DNA of 64,000 nucleotides. Source: Amycolatopsis camponoti. GTDB taxonomy: Bacteria; Actinomycetota; Actinomycetes; Mycobacteriales; Pseudonocardiaceae. Under the pieces are notes generated by a model. The model did not search any database. It was not told the origin of the DNA and saw only the letters and a list, made by a program, of their open reading frames with translations. The stretch's first letter is position 1; the number at the start of each line of letters is the position of its first letter. The stretch is from assembly GCF_902497555.1 (NCBI RefSeq), contig NZ_CABVGP010000003.1, positions 620,001-684,000 of the forward strand. Direction: 5' to 3'. Below, piece after piece: positions 54,549 to 62,693 of the stretch. The position numbers were made by a program, and so were the translations under genes.

Positions 54549-57151
54549 GTTCCACCACCGAAGCAGTCGCTCAGCCCGAGGTGGGGCAACCGCCCCGGCT
54601 GAGCCACCGCCAGATCGTCACGATCCTGAGCGGCCTGATGTGCGGCATGTTCCTCGCCGCGCTGGACCAGACGATCGTCGGCACGTCGATCGTCAAGATC
54701 GCCAACGACCTGCACGGCTTCGACCTGCAGGCGTGGGCGACCACGGCGTACCTGATCACCTCGACGATCGTCACGCCGATCTACGGCAAGCTCTCCGACA
54801 TCTACGGCCGCAAGCCGTTCTACCTGGCCGCGATCACGATCTTCGTCGCCGGTTCGCTGGCCTCGGCCTTCGCGCAGTCGATGTACCAGCTGGCCGCGTT
54901 CCGCGCGGTGCAGGGCCTCGGCGCCGGCGGCCTGATGTCGCTGGCCATGACGATCCTCGGCGACATCGTGCCGCCACGCGAACGGGCGAAATACCAGGGT
55001 TACATCCTGGCCGTGTTCGGCTTGTCGACCGTGCTCGGCCCGGTGCTGGGCGGCTTCTTCGCCGGCATCGAGCACGCGGGCAGCATCTTCGGCTACGACA
55101 TCCACGGCTGGCGCTGGGTCTTCCTGATCAACGTCCCGATCGGCATCCTCGCGCTGTTCGTCGTCGCCCGGGTGCTGAACGTGCCGCACGTCCCCCAGAA
55201 GCACAAGATCGACTGGTGGGGCGCCCTCGCGCTGGTCGTCGCGGTCGTGCCGTTCCTGATCGTCGCGGAGCAGGGCCAGAAGTGGGGCTGGGGCGACGGG
55301 AAGTCGATCCTCTGCTACGTCGTCGGCGGTGTCGGCGTGATCGCGTTCATCGCGATCGAACGGTGGATGAAGGACGCCGCGCTGATCCCGCTGCGGCTGT
55401 TCAAGAACTCGACGTTCACCGTGGCGATCATCGGCGGTGTCATCGTCGGTGTCGCGATGTTCGGCGCGATCACGATGATCCCGCAGTTCATGCAGGTCGT
55501 GCAGGGCTACACGCCGACCGAATCCGGGTTGCTGATGCTGCCGCTGATGGCGGGCATCATGCTCAGCTCGATCGTCTCCGGGCGGATCACCGGCAAGACC
55601 GGTCGCTACAAGGTCTTCCCGATCGTGGGCACGCTGATGATCGCCGCCGGCGCGTTCTTCTTCGCGCAGGTCGATTACGACTCGCCGCTGTGGCACCCGC
55701 TGGTCGCGGCCGCCATCATCGGTCTCGGCCTGGGCCAGTGCATGCAGACGCTGATCATCGCGGTGCAGAACGCGGGCCCGCGCAGCGACATGGGCGTCTC
55801 GACCGCGTCGGCGACGTTCTTCCGCCAGATCGGTGGTACCGCGGGTGTCGCGATCTTCCTGACGGTCCTGTTCAACACCCTGATGCCCAACATCACGAAG
55901 GCGTTCGGCGGTCAGCTGCCGGCCGGCGCCGGCGCGAACATCGGCAACCTGTCCGAGAACACCAGCGTGATCCAGTCCCTGCCGGACGCGATCAAGACGC
56001 CGATCCTGGTCGGCTTCACCGAGTCGATCACCACGGTGTTCTACATCGCGGGCGCGGTGGCTCTGCTGGCCACGGTGGTGCTGCTGTTCATGAAGGAGAT
56101 CCCGCTGACCAACGCGGCTCCGGCCGCGGCGACCATGGAGGGCGGCGAGGCGCTGCTCGACGAGCACGAGCACGACTTCGCCGACGAGCCCACCGAGATC
56201 GTCGAGCCGGTCAAGCCGGTCGACCGCGAGCCGGCACTGGTCGGCGGCGGGAAGCACGCCTTGAGCACCAACGGGCACGGCGACTACCAGGCCGTGTCGG
56301 GCGCGCTGCCGATGCCGATCACGAACTCCGTCTCCGAGTCCGAGCTCGACGCCCCCGTCGGCGCGGGCGGGGTGCCGGTCGTCGGCCACGTCCGCCGTCA
56401 GGACGGCAGTCACGTGTCCGGTGCGGCGCTGACCCTGATCGACCAGCGCGGCCGCCAGGTCGCGCGGGCCACCGGTGCCTCGGACGGCAGCTACTCGGTC
56501 CCCAGCCAGGGCCCGGGCGCGTACGTCCTCATCGTGTCGGCCCACGGCCACCAGCCGCAGGCCTCCAGCGTCGTGATCGGCAACGGGCCGGCGACGGTCG
56601 ACGTCACGCTCACCGGGTCCGGCGAGCTGACCGGCACCGTGAAGGCCGCCGCGACCGGTTCGCCGCTGCCGAACGTCACGGTGACGCTGACCGACAGCCG
56701 CGGCGAGGTCAACGGCGCGTTCATCACGACGACGGACGGCACCTACGCCTTCGTCGGGGTCGGCGCCGGGGCCTACACCCTGGTCGCCAGCGGTGCGGGC
56801 CACCGGCCCGTCGCGGTGACGCTGACCGTGCCGGACAGCGGCGTGCTGCGTCACGACGTCGAGCTGTCCAGCTCGGTGCAGCTCAGCGGGGTCGCGCGGA
56901 CCGAGGGCGACCGGGTCGTCCCGGACGCGCGGATCACCGTCCTCGACGCCGAAGGCAACGTCGCGGCCGTGGCCCGGACCGACGGCGAGGGCCGCTACCT
57001 GGTGAGCGACCTGCCCGCGGGCGCGTACACCGTGGTCGCGAGCGGCTACCCGCCGGCGACCAGCCAGGTGGAGCTGACCGGCGGCGAGGCGGGCCACGAC
57101 GTCCGGCTGAGCTACGACCAGGCCCTCGACGAGCTGGTCGACCGGTCATGA
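54545..57151 (+). CDS. EmrB-type MFS exporter with three C-terminal Ig-like domains
   Basis: An 868-residue protein. Residues 22-520 are a 14-helix DHA2/EmrB-type drug exporter: AALDQTIVGTSIVKIANDL, GKLSDIYGRKPFYL and VLGPVLGGFFAG are hallmarks. After a linker (520-605) come three repeats of about 80 residues (608-690, 692-773, 775-860), each shaped as G-x-V-x-x-x-x-G-x-x-x-x-x-A-x-x-T-L and closing with DGSYSV or GTYAFV or GRYLVS, typical of carboxypeptidase regulatory-like beta-sandwiches. With 14 helices these should face the cytosol. Such a tail is unusual for this family. It overlaps the YceI gene by 4 bases. Confidence 0.9.
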   Translation: MSSTTEAVAQPEVGQPPRLSHRQIVTILSGLMCGMFLAALDQTIVGTSIVKIANDLHGFDLQAWATTAYLITSTIVTPIYGKLSDIYGRKPFYLAAITIFVAGSLASAFAQSMYQLAAFRAVQGLGAGGLMSLAMTILGDIVPPRERAKYQGYILAVFGLSTVLGPVLGGFFAGIEHAGSIFGYDIHGWRWVFLINVPIGILALFVVARVLNVPHVPQKHKIDWWGALALVVAVVPFLIVAEQGQKWGWGDGKSILCYVVGGVGVIAFIAIERWMKDAALIPLRLFKNSTFTVAIIGGVIVGVAMFGAITMIPQFMQVVQGYTPTESGLLMLPLMAGIMLSSIVSGRITGKTGRYKVFPIVGTLMIAAGAFFFAQVDYDSPLWHPLVAAAIIGLGLGQCMQTLIIAVQNAGPRSDMGVSTASATFFRQIGGTAGVAIFLTVLFNTLMPNITKAFGGQLPAGAGANIGNLSENTSVIQSLPDAIKTPILVGFTESITTVFYIAGAVALLATVVLLFMKEIPLTNAAPAAATMEGGEALLDEHEHDFADEPTEIVEPVKPVDREPALVGGGKHALSTNGHGDYQAVSGALPMPITNSVSESELDAPVGAGGVPVVGHVRRQDGSHVSGAALTLIDQRGRQVARATGASDGSYSVPSQGPGAYVLIVSAHGHQPQASSVVIGNGPATVDVTLTGSGELTGTVKAAATGSPLPNVTVTLTDSRGEVNGAFITTTDGTYAFVGVGAGAYTLVASGAGHRPVAVTLTVPDSGVLRHDVELSSSVQLSGVARTEGDRVVPDARITVLDAEGNVAAVARTDGEGRYLVSDLPAGAYTVVASGYPPATSQVELTGGEAGHDVRLSYDQALDELVDRS

Positions 57152-57969
57152 CCGGCCTGCGCGCGACCTTCCGCACGGCCGAGGGCTGGGCGGTGGAGCA
57201 CGCGGTGCTCACCGTCACGGACCCGGCCGGGCGGCAGGTCGCCCGGCAGGCGGCGGACGTCCGCGGCGAAGTGGTGACCGACGCTCTCGCGCCGGGCACC
57301 TACACCGCGGTCGTCACGGCGGCCGGGTACACCCCGATCGCCCGGATGACCCAGGTCGCCTCGGACGGCTCGGCCTCGCTCGGCGACGTCGTGCTGGCCC
57401 CGGTCGCCGAGGCGATCGACCTGCCGCCCGCCGGGCCGTGGACGATCGACCCGATGCACTCGTCGGTGGTCGCGACCGCCCGGCACCTGGGCATCGCGAG
57501 CATCAAGGCGCGGTTCCCGGACGTGTCCGGCCGGATCGAGATCGGCCGCCCGGCCGAGCGGTCGTCGGTGCACGCCGAGATCAAGGCGGCGAGCATCGAC
57601 ACGAACATCCGGATGCGCGACGACCACCTGCGCTCGCCGGACTTCCTCGACGTCGACGTCCACCCGGTGATCACGTTCACGAGCACCGGGCTGCGCCAGC
57701 GCGGCGTGGACTCGTGGACGCTGGCCGGCGACCTCACGCTGCACGGCGAGCGCCGCGAGATCGAGCTGGAGCTGACCTACGGCGGCTGGGGCCCGGACCC
57801 GTGGGGCGGCGTGCGCGTGGCGTTCCACGCCGAGACGACGCTGCACCGGAACGACTTCGCGATCAACTACAGCGCGATGGTCCGGGCCGGCGTGGCGGCG
57901 GTCGGCACGGTGGTGAAGATCGAGCTGGACGTCGAAGCGGTCCAGGGCGAGTCGCTGCCGCAGTTCTGA
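57148..57969 (+). CDS. YceI-family protein fused to a carboxypeptidase-regulatory-like domain
   Basis: A 273-residue protein. The first 90 residues repeat the accessory fold of the upstream exporter: ATFRTAEGWAVEHAVLTVTDPAGR and GTYTAVVTAAGYTPI. The rest is a YceI lipocalin-like barrel, which binds isoprenoids or similar hydrophobic ligands: GPWTIDPMHSSVVATARHLG, IRMRDDHLRSPDFLD and THGERREIELELTYGG-type strands. No signal peptide is visible. Coupling (ATGA overlap) and the shared domain suggest that it hands a hydrophobic ligand to the pump. A terminator follows. Confidence 0.9.
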   Translation: MTGLRATFRTAEGWAVEHAVLTVTDPAGRQVARQAADVRGEVVTDALAPGTYTAVVTAAGYTPIARMTQVASDGSASLGDVVLAPVAEAIDLPPAGPWTIDPMHSSVVATARHLGIASIKARFPDVSGRIEIGRPAERSSVHAEIKAASIDTNIRMRDDHLRSPDFLDVDVHPVITFTSTGLRQRGVDSWTLAGDLTLHGERREIELELTYGGWGPDPWGGVRVAFHAETTLHRNDFAINYSAMVRAGVAAVGTVVKIELDVEAVQGESLPQF

Positions 57970-57982
57970 GCTCTTGCTCCAC

Positions 57983-58015
57983 GAAGGCCCTCTCACCGCT
58001 GGTGAGGGGGCCTTC
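57983..58015 (+). terminator. Terminator after the YceI gene
   Basis: GAAGGCCCTCTCACC and GGTGAGGGGGCCTTC pair in a 15-bp stem with one G-U pair around GCT, 14 bases past the stop. Confidence 0.85.
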
Positions 58016-58100
58016 ACCGTTCGTAGATCCTGAATATCCCGCAGCGCTCGATTCGACCGTTCGCCGTGGGCCGTTCACTTCGGCCACGTAGGCTCCTTGT

Positions 58101-58769
58101 GTGAACGTCGTGAGCTTCGAGGCCGCGGGCGTCGGCGTGAGCTGGCTGGACACCGCCGGTCCGCTGCTCGTCTGGGTGATCGTGCTGAGCTTCGTGCTGG
58201 TCGAATGCGCGCTGATCATCGGGCTGTTCCTACCCGGCGACTCGCTGCTGTTCGGCGCCGGCGTGGTGCTCGCCCAGCACGGTTCGGACGCGAACGCGTG
58301 GTTCCTCTCGGGGGCCGCGCTGATCGTCGCCGTGCTCGGCAACCAGATCGGGTACTACATCGGGCGCACGAGCGGCACCAAGCTCATCGCGCGCCGCGAC
58401 GGCAAGGTGCTGAACCGGCAGGCCCTCGACCGCGCGCAGCGTTTCCTGGACCGCAGGGGCTTCTTCGCGATCGTGGCGGCCCGCTGGATCCCGTGGATCC
58501 GCACGCTGGCCCCGCTGATCGCGGGCGCGGCGCGGATGGACCCGCGCCGGTTCATGGCGGCGACGGCTCTGGGCGGCCTGCTCTGGGTGCCGACGCTGGT
58601 CCTGCTCGGCTACTACGGCGCCGGCCTGCTGGACACGCTGCCGTGGCTGAAGACGGCGGCGCTGTGGATCAGCATCGCGTTCTTCGTGGTCGGGACGGGG
58701 TACGGCGTGCTGCGCTACCGCCAGGAGATGCGCCGCCCGGTCGAAGAGCGGGACGACGCGCGGGCCTGA
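58101..58769 (+). CDS. DedA-family membrane protein (second copy)
   Basis: A 222-residue DedA protein. ECALIIGLFLPGDSLLFGAG, GNQIGYYIGRTSG and AARWIPWIRTLAPLIAGAARMDPRRF show the family signature with key Arg, Gly and Pro. It starts at GTG, with a possible -10 (TAGGCT) 6 bases upstream, so the mRNA could be leaderless. It converges on the VOC gene, 3 bp away. It is not a recent copy of the gene at 51128: motifs align but most residues differ. Confidence 0.92.
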   Translation: MNVVSFEAAGVGVSWLDTAGPLLVWVIVLSFVLVECALIIGLFLPGDSLLFGAGVVLAQHGSDANAWFLSGAALIVAVLGNQIGYYIGRTSGTKLIARRDGKVLNRQALDRAQRFLDRRGFFAIVAARWIPWIRTLAPLIAGAARMDPRRFMAATALGGLLWVPTLVLLGYYGAGLLDTLPWLKTAALWISIAFFVVGTGYGVLRYRQEMRRPVEERDDARA

Positions 58770-58772
58770 GCC

Positions 58773-59186
58773 TCAGAGCTCCGGGTCCGCCCAGATCTCC
58801 AGCTGGATGCCGTCCGGATCGCGGAACACGACGACCTGCGATCCTTCGAACGTCCGCGAAGGCGCGGCGGGCAGGTACGACACCCCGAACTCGGCGAGCC
58901 GGCACTCCCACTCGGCCAGCTCGGTGGTCGTCTGGACCCGGAAAGCGACGTGGTCGAGTCCGGTTCTGCGTTCGTCGAACCCGCGTCTTCCGGTGTCCGC
59001 GTGCTGGACCAGCACCACGGAGAATTCGTCCCCGGCGGACCGGAGCACAACCTTGCGCAGTCCCGTGTCCGGCTCTTCGCGCCGGATGACCTCCTCGAGA
59101 TCGAGAACGCGGACGTACCAGGGCACGCTGCGGTCCACATCGGTCACGGTGAGCGCCAGATGGTGCACGGACATGAGTTTTGCCAT
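58773..59186 (-). CDS. VOC/glyoxalase-family protein
   Basis: A 137-residue protein with two beta-alpha-beta-beta-beta modules. Likely metal ligands are H in VHHLALTV, H in LDHVAF and E in QLEIWADPEL. The VVFRDPDG segment is characteristic. It could be a glyoxalase, dioxygenase or resistance protein. It starts ATG at 59186, 182 bp downstream of the ethylene-enzyme stop on the same strand, beyond that gene's terminator hairpin. Confidence 0.85.
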   Translation of the reverse strand: MAKLMSVHHLALTVTDVDRSVPWYVRVLDLEEVIRREEPDTGLRKVVLRSAGDEFSVVLVQHADTGRRGFDERRTGLDHVAFRVQTTTELAEWECRLAEFGVSYLPAAPSRTFEGSQVVVFRDPDGIQLEIWADPEL

Positions 59187-59322
59187 GGCTTTGGAAGCCG
59201 TCCTTTCGCGTGGCGGCTCCCCAGAGTTGCACAGCGTTCGCCGGCCGAAACCGGGGTAACCAAGTTCCCCGTCCGATCGTGATCTCGCCGTCTCCGGACG
59301 TCTCAGCAGGCGGACGGAACCT

Positions 59323-59362
59323 ACCGCCGGTCACACCCGTCTTACGGATGGTGACCGGCGGT
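59323..59362 (-). terminator. Hairpin after the ethylene-forming-enzyme gene
   Basis: ACCGCCGGTCAC and GTGACCGGCGGT are exact reverse complements around a 16-base loop. It starts 6 bases beyond the stop codon at 59369 on the minus strand. Confidence 0.75.
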
Positions 59363-59368
59363 GACGGG

Positions 59369-60412
59369 TCAGCCGCTCAGGCTCCGCGCCCGGAGACGGT
59401 CGAGCGTGACCAAGCGCTCTTCCTGGTGGATCCGCTGCGTGGTCACCCGGTCGGGGTAGCAGCGGGTGAACATGTTCGTGAAGTGGGTGCCGTAGTGGAT
59501 GTACTCGTCGTCGCCGTCTTCGCTGCTCAGGGGGCGGACAGTCGCACCGAACGACGGCTCGTGGAAGTACGCCAGCGTGTACCGCTCGCGCGTCGCGAGC
59601 CGGACCTTGTGCGGCGTCGACAGCAGCCGGCCACCGGTGAGGAACTGGAGGATGTCGCCGGGGAAGACGGTGAACACGCGCGGCTCGGGCTCGACGAAGT
59701 GCCACGGCTCCTCGTCCTGGTACATCCCGGCCGTGCTCTCCTCCGGCAGCCAGTTCCGGTTGCGCGGTTCACCGGGCACCGGCGGCCGGATGAAGAGACC
59801 CCCGACGTCGTCCTGGGCGGCGATCACGAGCAGGCCGTAGTCGGTGTGCGCGCCGATTCCGCGTTCGGTCGTCGCGGAGCGGGCCGGAAACCGCAGCACG
59901 CGCATGTGGTGCCACCCGTTTCGAGTGAGCCGGGTCAATTGATCGAGGTCCGCCCCCAGTCCGAGCGCGACGAGTTTCAGCAGTTTTTCACCGATTTCCC
60001 CGACCTCGTGGAGATAGTTTTTCATCGCCGCCCGGTAATCCTCGTCCGGCCAGGGCACCGGCCCGTGGCACGGCCAGCCTTCGGCCACCCGGGTGTCGGC
60101 GAGCGGGACATCGGGGCACACCGTGAAGATCTCGGAGTAGTCGGCCTCGCCCGCGGTCACCTCTTCCCCGGACGCGATGTAGCCGCTGTAGGTCAGATCG
60201 CTGACGAACTTCGCCTTCTCGGGCAACGATCTGGCGAAGAACCGCCGGCTGGCAGCAAGCGCTTCCCCGGTGGTCCGGTCCTGCTCCCCCGTGGCGGCGA
60301 CCTGGAAGATCCCGTCGGTCTCCCAGGTGCGGACCAGCTGACGGCCCAGTATTCGATCAACAGTCGTCCCGCTCACCGAATCAGGGAGCTCGAACGTACG
60401 CAACGCGGTCAT
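59369..60412 (-). CDS. Ethylene-forming enzyme homologue, 2-oxoglutarate/Fe(II) oxygenase
   Basis: A 347-residue oxygenase that I recognise as a close homologue of Pseudomonas syringae EFE (350 residues). EFE splits 2-oxoglutarate to ethylene and CO2 and also hydroxylates L-arginine, giving guanidine and pyrroline-5-carboxylate. Shared stretches include FELP at the N-terminus, DLTYSGYIASGEEVTAG, HHMRVLRFP, GIGAHTDYGLLVIAAQDDVGG, LLSTPHKV, FHEP and HFTNMF-RCYPDR. Recalled PsEFE active-site residues line up at the same numbers: E84, T86, R171, H189, D191, Y192, H268, R277 and F283, with R316 as R317. It lies 72 bp after the SDR gene, and the intergenic AGGTG site precedes ATG. Functional ethylene production is inferred, not shown. 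Confidence 0.9.
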   Translation of the reverse strand: MTALRTFELPDSVSGTTVDRILGRQLVRTWETDGIFQVAATGEQDRTTGEALAASRRFFARSLPEKAKFVSDLTYSGYIASGEEVTAGEADYSEIFTVCPDVPLADTRVAEGWPCHGPVPWPDEDYRAAMKNYLHEVGEIGEKLLKLVALGLGADLDQLTRLTRNGWHHMRVLRFPARSATTERGIGAHTDYGLLVIAAQDDVGGLFIRPPVPGEPRNRNWLPEESTAGMYQDEEPWHFVEPEPRVFTVFPGDILQFLTGGRLLSTPHKVRLATRERYTLAYFHEPSFGATVRPLSSEDGDDEYIHYGTHFTNMFTRCYPDRVTTQRIHQEERLVTLDRLRARSLSG

Positions 60413-60484
60413 TTCCTGTTCACCTTTCGCGCGGTTTCGGGAACGTCCACCACACGAATAGCAGGAATTACCGGTTCACAGGGA

Positions 60485-61225
60485 TCAACGGCCGCCACCG
60501 ACGTCGAGCACCGCTCCCGTGGTGAACGACGACGCCGGCGACAGCAGGAACAGCACCGCTTCGGCGATTTCGGCCGGCTCCCCGGCGCGCCCCATCGGGA
60601 TCTGCGGCGCGTACTTCGCCATCCGGTCCGGCAGGCCGGCCGCCTCGTGCAGGCCAGTGTGGATCATCCCGGGCGCGACGGCGTTGACCCGGATGCCCTC
60701 GCCCGCGACCTCCTGGGCGAGCCCGAACGTCAACGTGTCGACGGCGGCCTTCGACGCCGCGTAGTGCACCCACTCCCCGGCCGACCCGGTCCGCGCGGCC
60801 GTCGAGGAGATGGTGACGATCGCGCCGCCGTCGCCGCCGTACCGCGTCGACATCCGGCGGACCGCCTCACGGCAGCACAGGAACACGCCGGTGACGTTGA
60901 CGTCGAGGGTCCGCCGGACGACCCCGACGTCGTAGGAGTCGAGCCGCCCGGGCGTGTTGCCGACGATCGCGGCGTTGTTGACCAGCGCGTTCACCGGGCC
61001 CAGCTCGGCGGCCGCGTCGAACAGCGCGCGGACGTCGTCCTCCACCGAGACGTCCGCGCGGACCGCCAGCGCCTGACGGCCGTGCGAACGCACCTCGTCG
61101 GCCACCGCGAGAGCGGGCGCGGAATCGCCGGAGTAGTTGACCACGACGTCGTAGCCGCGCGAGGCCGCCAGCGTGCAGATGGCCGCGCCGATCCCCCGGC
61201 TGCCACCCGTGACGATGAGAGTCAA
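60485..61225 (-). CDS. SDR-family oxidoreductase
   Basis: A 246-residue classical SDR. TGGSRGIGAAIC binds NAD(P); NNAAIVG and the catalytic S in ISSTAA with Y-x-x-x-K in YAASKAA are present, and the C-terminus AVLDVGGGR is FabG/glucose-dehydrogenase-like. The start is a TTG at 61225 that overlaps the preceding kinase stop as TTGA. It is the fifth gene of the sugar-transport operon, so a sugar or polyol dehydrogenase is the best guess. The EFE gene follows. Confidence 0.9.
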   Translation of the reverse strand: MTLIVTGGSRGIGAAICTLAASRGYDVVVNYSGDSAPALAVADEVRSHGRQALAVRADVSVEDDVRALFDAAAELGPVNALVNNAAIVGNTPGRLDSYDVGVVRRTLDVNVTGVFLCCREAVRRMSTRYGGDGGAIVTISSTAARTGSAGEWVHYAASKAAVDTLTFGLAQEVAGEGIRVNAVAPGMIHTGLHEAAGLPDRMAKYAPQIPMGRAGEPAEIAEAVLFLLSPASSFTTGAVLDVGGGR

Positions 61226-61857
61226 ATCGCGAAGTTCGCCAGCGGCAGGTTCTCCAGCACCAGGTCCGCGCGGTCGCGCGTCTGGGAGATGAGGTCGGCG
61301 TTGCGCTGGTCCGAGCCGAGCGCGCGGCGGCGGGCCTCGACCAGCGAACGGCCGTAGCGGCGGTGGCGCGACACCAGCCGTTCGATCCGCTCGGGCTCGT
61401 CCGGCGCGAGGAACCACGCCTCGGTGAGCAGCGGCCGGATGGCGCTCCACGGGTCGTCCGGCAGCAGCAGGTAGTTGCCCTCGGTGATCACCAGCTGGAC
61501 CTCCGGCGGCACGGCCACCGCGCCGGCGATCGGCTCCTCGATCTCGCGGCGGAACTCCGGCGCGTAGACCGTCTCGCGGCCTTCGGCGAGCCGCTTGATC
61601 ATGTGGTAGTAGCCGGCCGCGTCGAACGTGTCCGGGGCGCCCTTGCGCTCGGTGCGCTCCAGCCGGCGCAGCTCGACCTGCGCGAGGTGGAAGCCGTCCA
61701 TGCCGACCACCGCGGCGCGCGAGCCGAGCGCGTTGGCCAGCGCCCAGGCCAGCGTGGTCTTGCCCGACGCGGGCGCGCCGATGATGCCCAGCACGTTGCG
61801 CTGCCCGCGCACGGTCAGGCCCTCGGCCCGGGCCAGCAGGTCGTCGAACGCCGTCAT
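61222..61857 (-). CDS. P-loop nucleoside/uridine-kinase-like protein, FrcK type
   Basis: A 211-residue kinase of the PRK/uridine kinase fold. Walker A is GAPASGKTT (27-35), then VVGMDGFHLAQ with catalytic Asp, and TEGNYLLL as Walker-B-like segment. It resembles FrcK, encoded with fructose ABC importers in rhizobia, whose role is unsettled. It overlaps the PfkB gene by 4 bases (ATGA) and the SDR gene by 4. It may phosphorylate the imported sugar or a nucleoside. Confidence 0.85.
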   Translation of the reverse strand: MTAFDDLLARAEGLTVRGQRNVLGIIGAPASGKTTLAWALANALGSRAAVVGMDGFHLAQVELRRLERTERKGAPDTFDAAGYYHMIKRLAEGRETVYAPEFRREIEEPIAGAVAVPPEVQLVITEGNYLLLPDDPWSAIRPLLTEAWFLAPDEPERIERLVSRHRRYGRSLVEARRRALGSDQRNADLISQTRDRADLVLENLPLANFAI

Positions 61858-62693
61858 GTCCTGTTCCTTCCTGCGATCGCGGTCGTCCACGACCGCGGTC
61901 CCACCTGCCGCACCCGTTCGGCGGCCACCTCGTTGGCGAAGCGAATCCGGTCCGTCACCGTCGGTTCGCGCGTCACGGCCACGGCGAGCGCGCCGTGCCA
62001 GACGTCGCCCGCACCTAGTGTGTCTCGCGCTTCGACGCTCGCGACAGGCACCTCACCCGAGCCGCCGTCCGCAGTGGACCACCGCACCGGGCGGGGCCCC
62101 GCGGTCGTGATGACGGTCGGGACGCCGCGCTGGTGGAGACCGGGTTCCGGGGCGCGGAAGTGCGCGGAACACGCGGCGATGCCGACCAGCGGGAGGAGTT
62201 CGTCGAGCACGGGTTTCCAGCTCCCGGCGTCGAGCACGACCGGCACGCCGTCGGCGTTGGCGGCCTTCGCGACGGCCAGCGCGAGGTTCGGGTGGTGGCC
62301 GTCGACGAGCACCACGTCCGCGTCGAGCGTGCCGCTCCAGGTGACTTCGGAGCCCGCCGCGTTGCGCGAGACGACCGTGCGTTCGCCGTCGCGTTCGCGG
62401 ACGGCGACGGCGCTGACCGGCGGCGGATCGGACCGCGTGGGATCGAGGTCGACGACCCGCACGCCACAAGCTTCGAGGTCGGCGCGGGCGAGCGCCGCCA
62501 GCGGGTGTGCACCGAGGACCGTCAGCAAGGTCGCCTCGGCCCCGAGCGCGGCGGCCGTCACCGCGGCGTTCGTCGCGGGCCCCCCGGCCGCGACGTCCAC
62601 CCGCAGTGACTGCACCTTCTCGCCCGGCGCCGGAAGCTCGTCGACCCGCTGGACGACGTCCACGGTGCACAGCCCCGCCAGCAGCACTCTCAC
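61854..62693 (-). CDS. PfkB-family sugar kinase
   Basis: A 279-residue ribokinase-fold kinase. The substrate-loop GGPATNAAVTAAALGA and the C-terminal DTLGAGDVWHGA with catalytic Asp are clear. The start GTG overlaps the ATPase stop (GTGA). It probably phosphorylates the sugar brought in by the ABC importer encoded just upstream, such as fructose or a related ketose. Specificity is not readable. Confidence 0.92.
   Translation of the reverse strand: MRVLLAGLCTVDVVQRVDELPAPGEKVQSLRVDVAAGGPATNAAVTAAALGAEATLLTVLGAHPLAALARADLEACGVRVVDLDPTRSDPPPVSAVAVRERDGERTVVSRNAAGSEVTWSGTLDADVVLVDGHHPNLALAVAKAANADGVPVVLDAGSWKPVLDELLPLVGIAACSAHFRAPEPGLHQRGVPTVITTAGPRPVRWSTADGGSGEVPVASVEARDTLGAGDVWHGALAVAVTREPTVTDRIRFANEVAAERVRQVGPRSWTTAIAGRNRT

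Noticed and set aside
54167..57097. A 976-codon frame on the minus strand opposite the exporter gene
   Set aside because: Low-complexity Arg/Asp/His-rich translation, antisense to a well-supported MFS gene; no ribosome-binding site or family match.
59187..60484. A guanidine riboswitch or carrier beside the EFE gene
   Set aside because: The flanking gaps (182 and 72 bp) show only a terminator hairpin and a ribosome-binding site, and neighbours are sugar or VOC genes.
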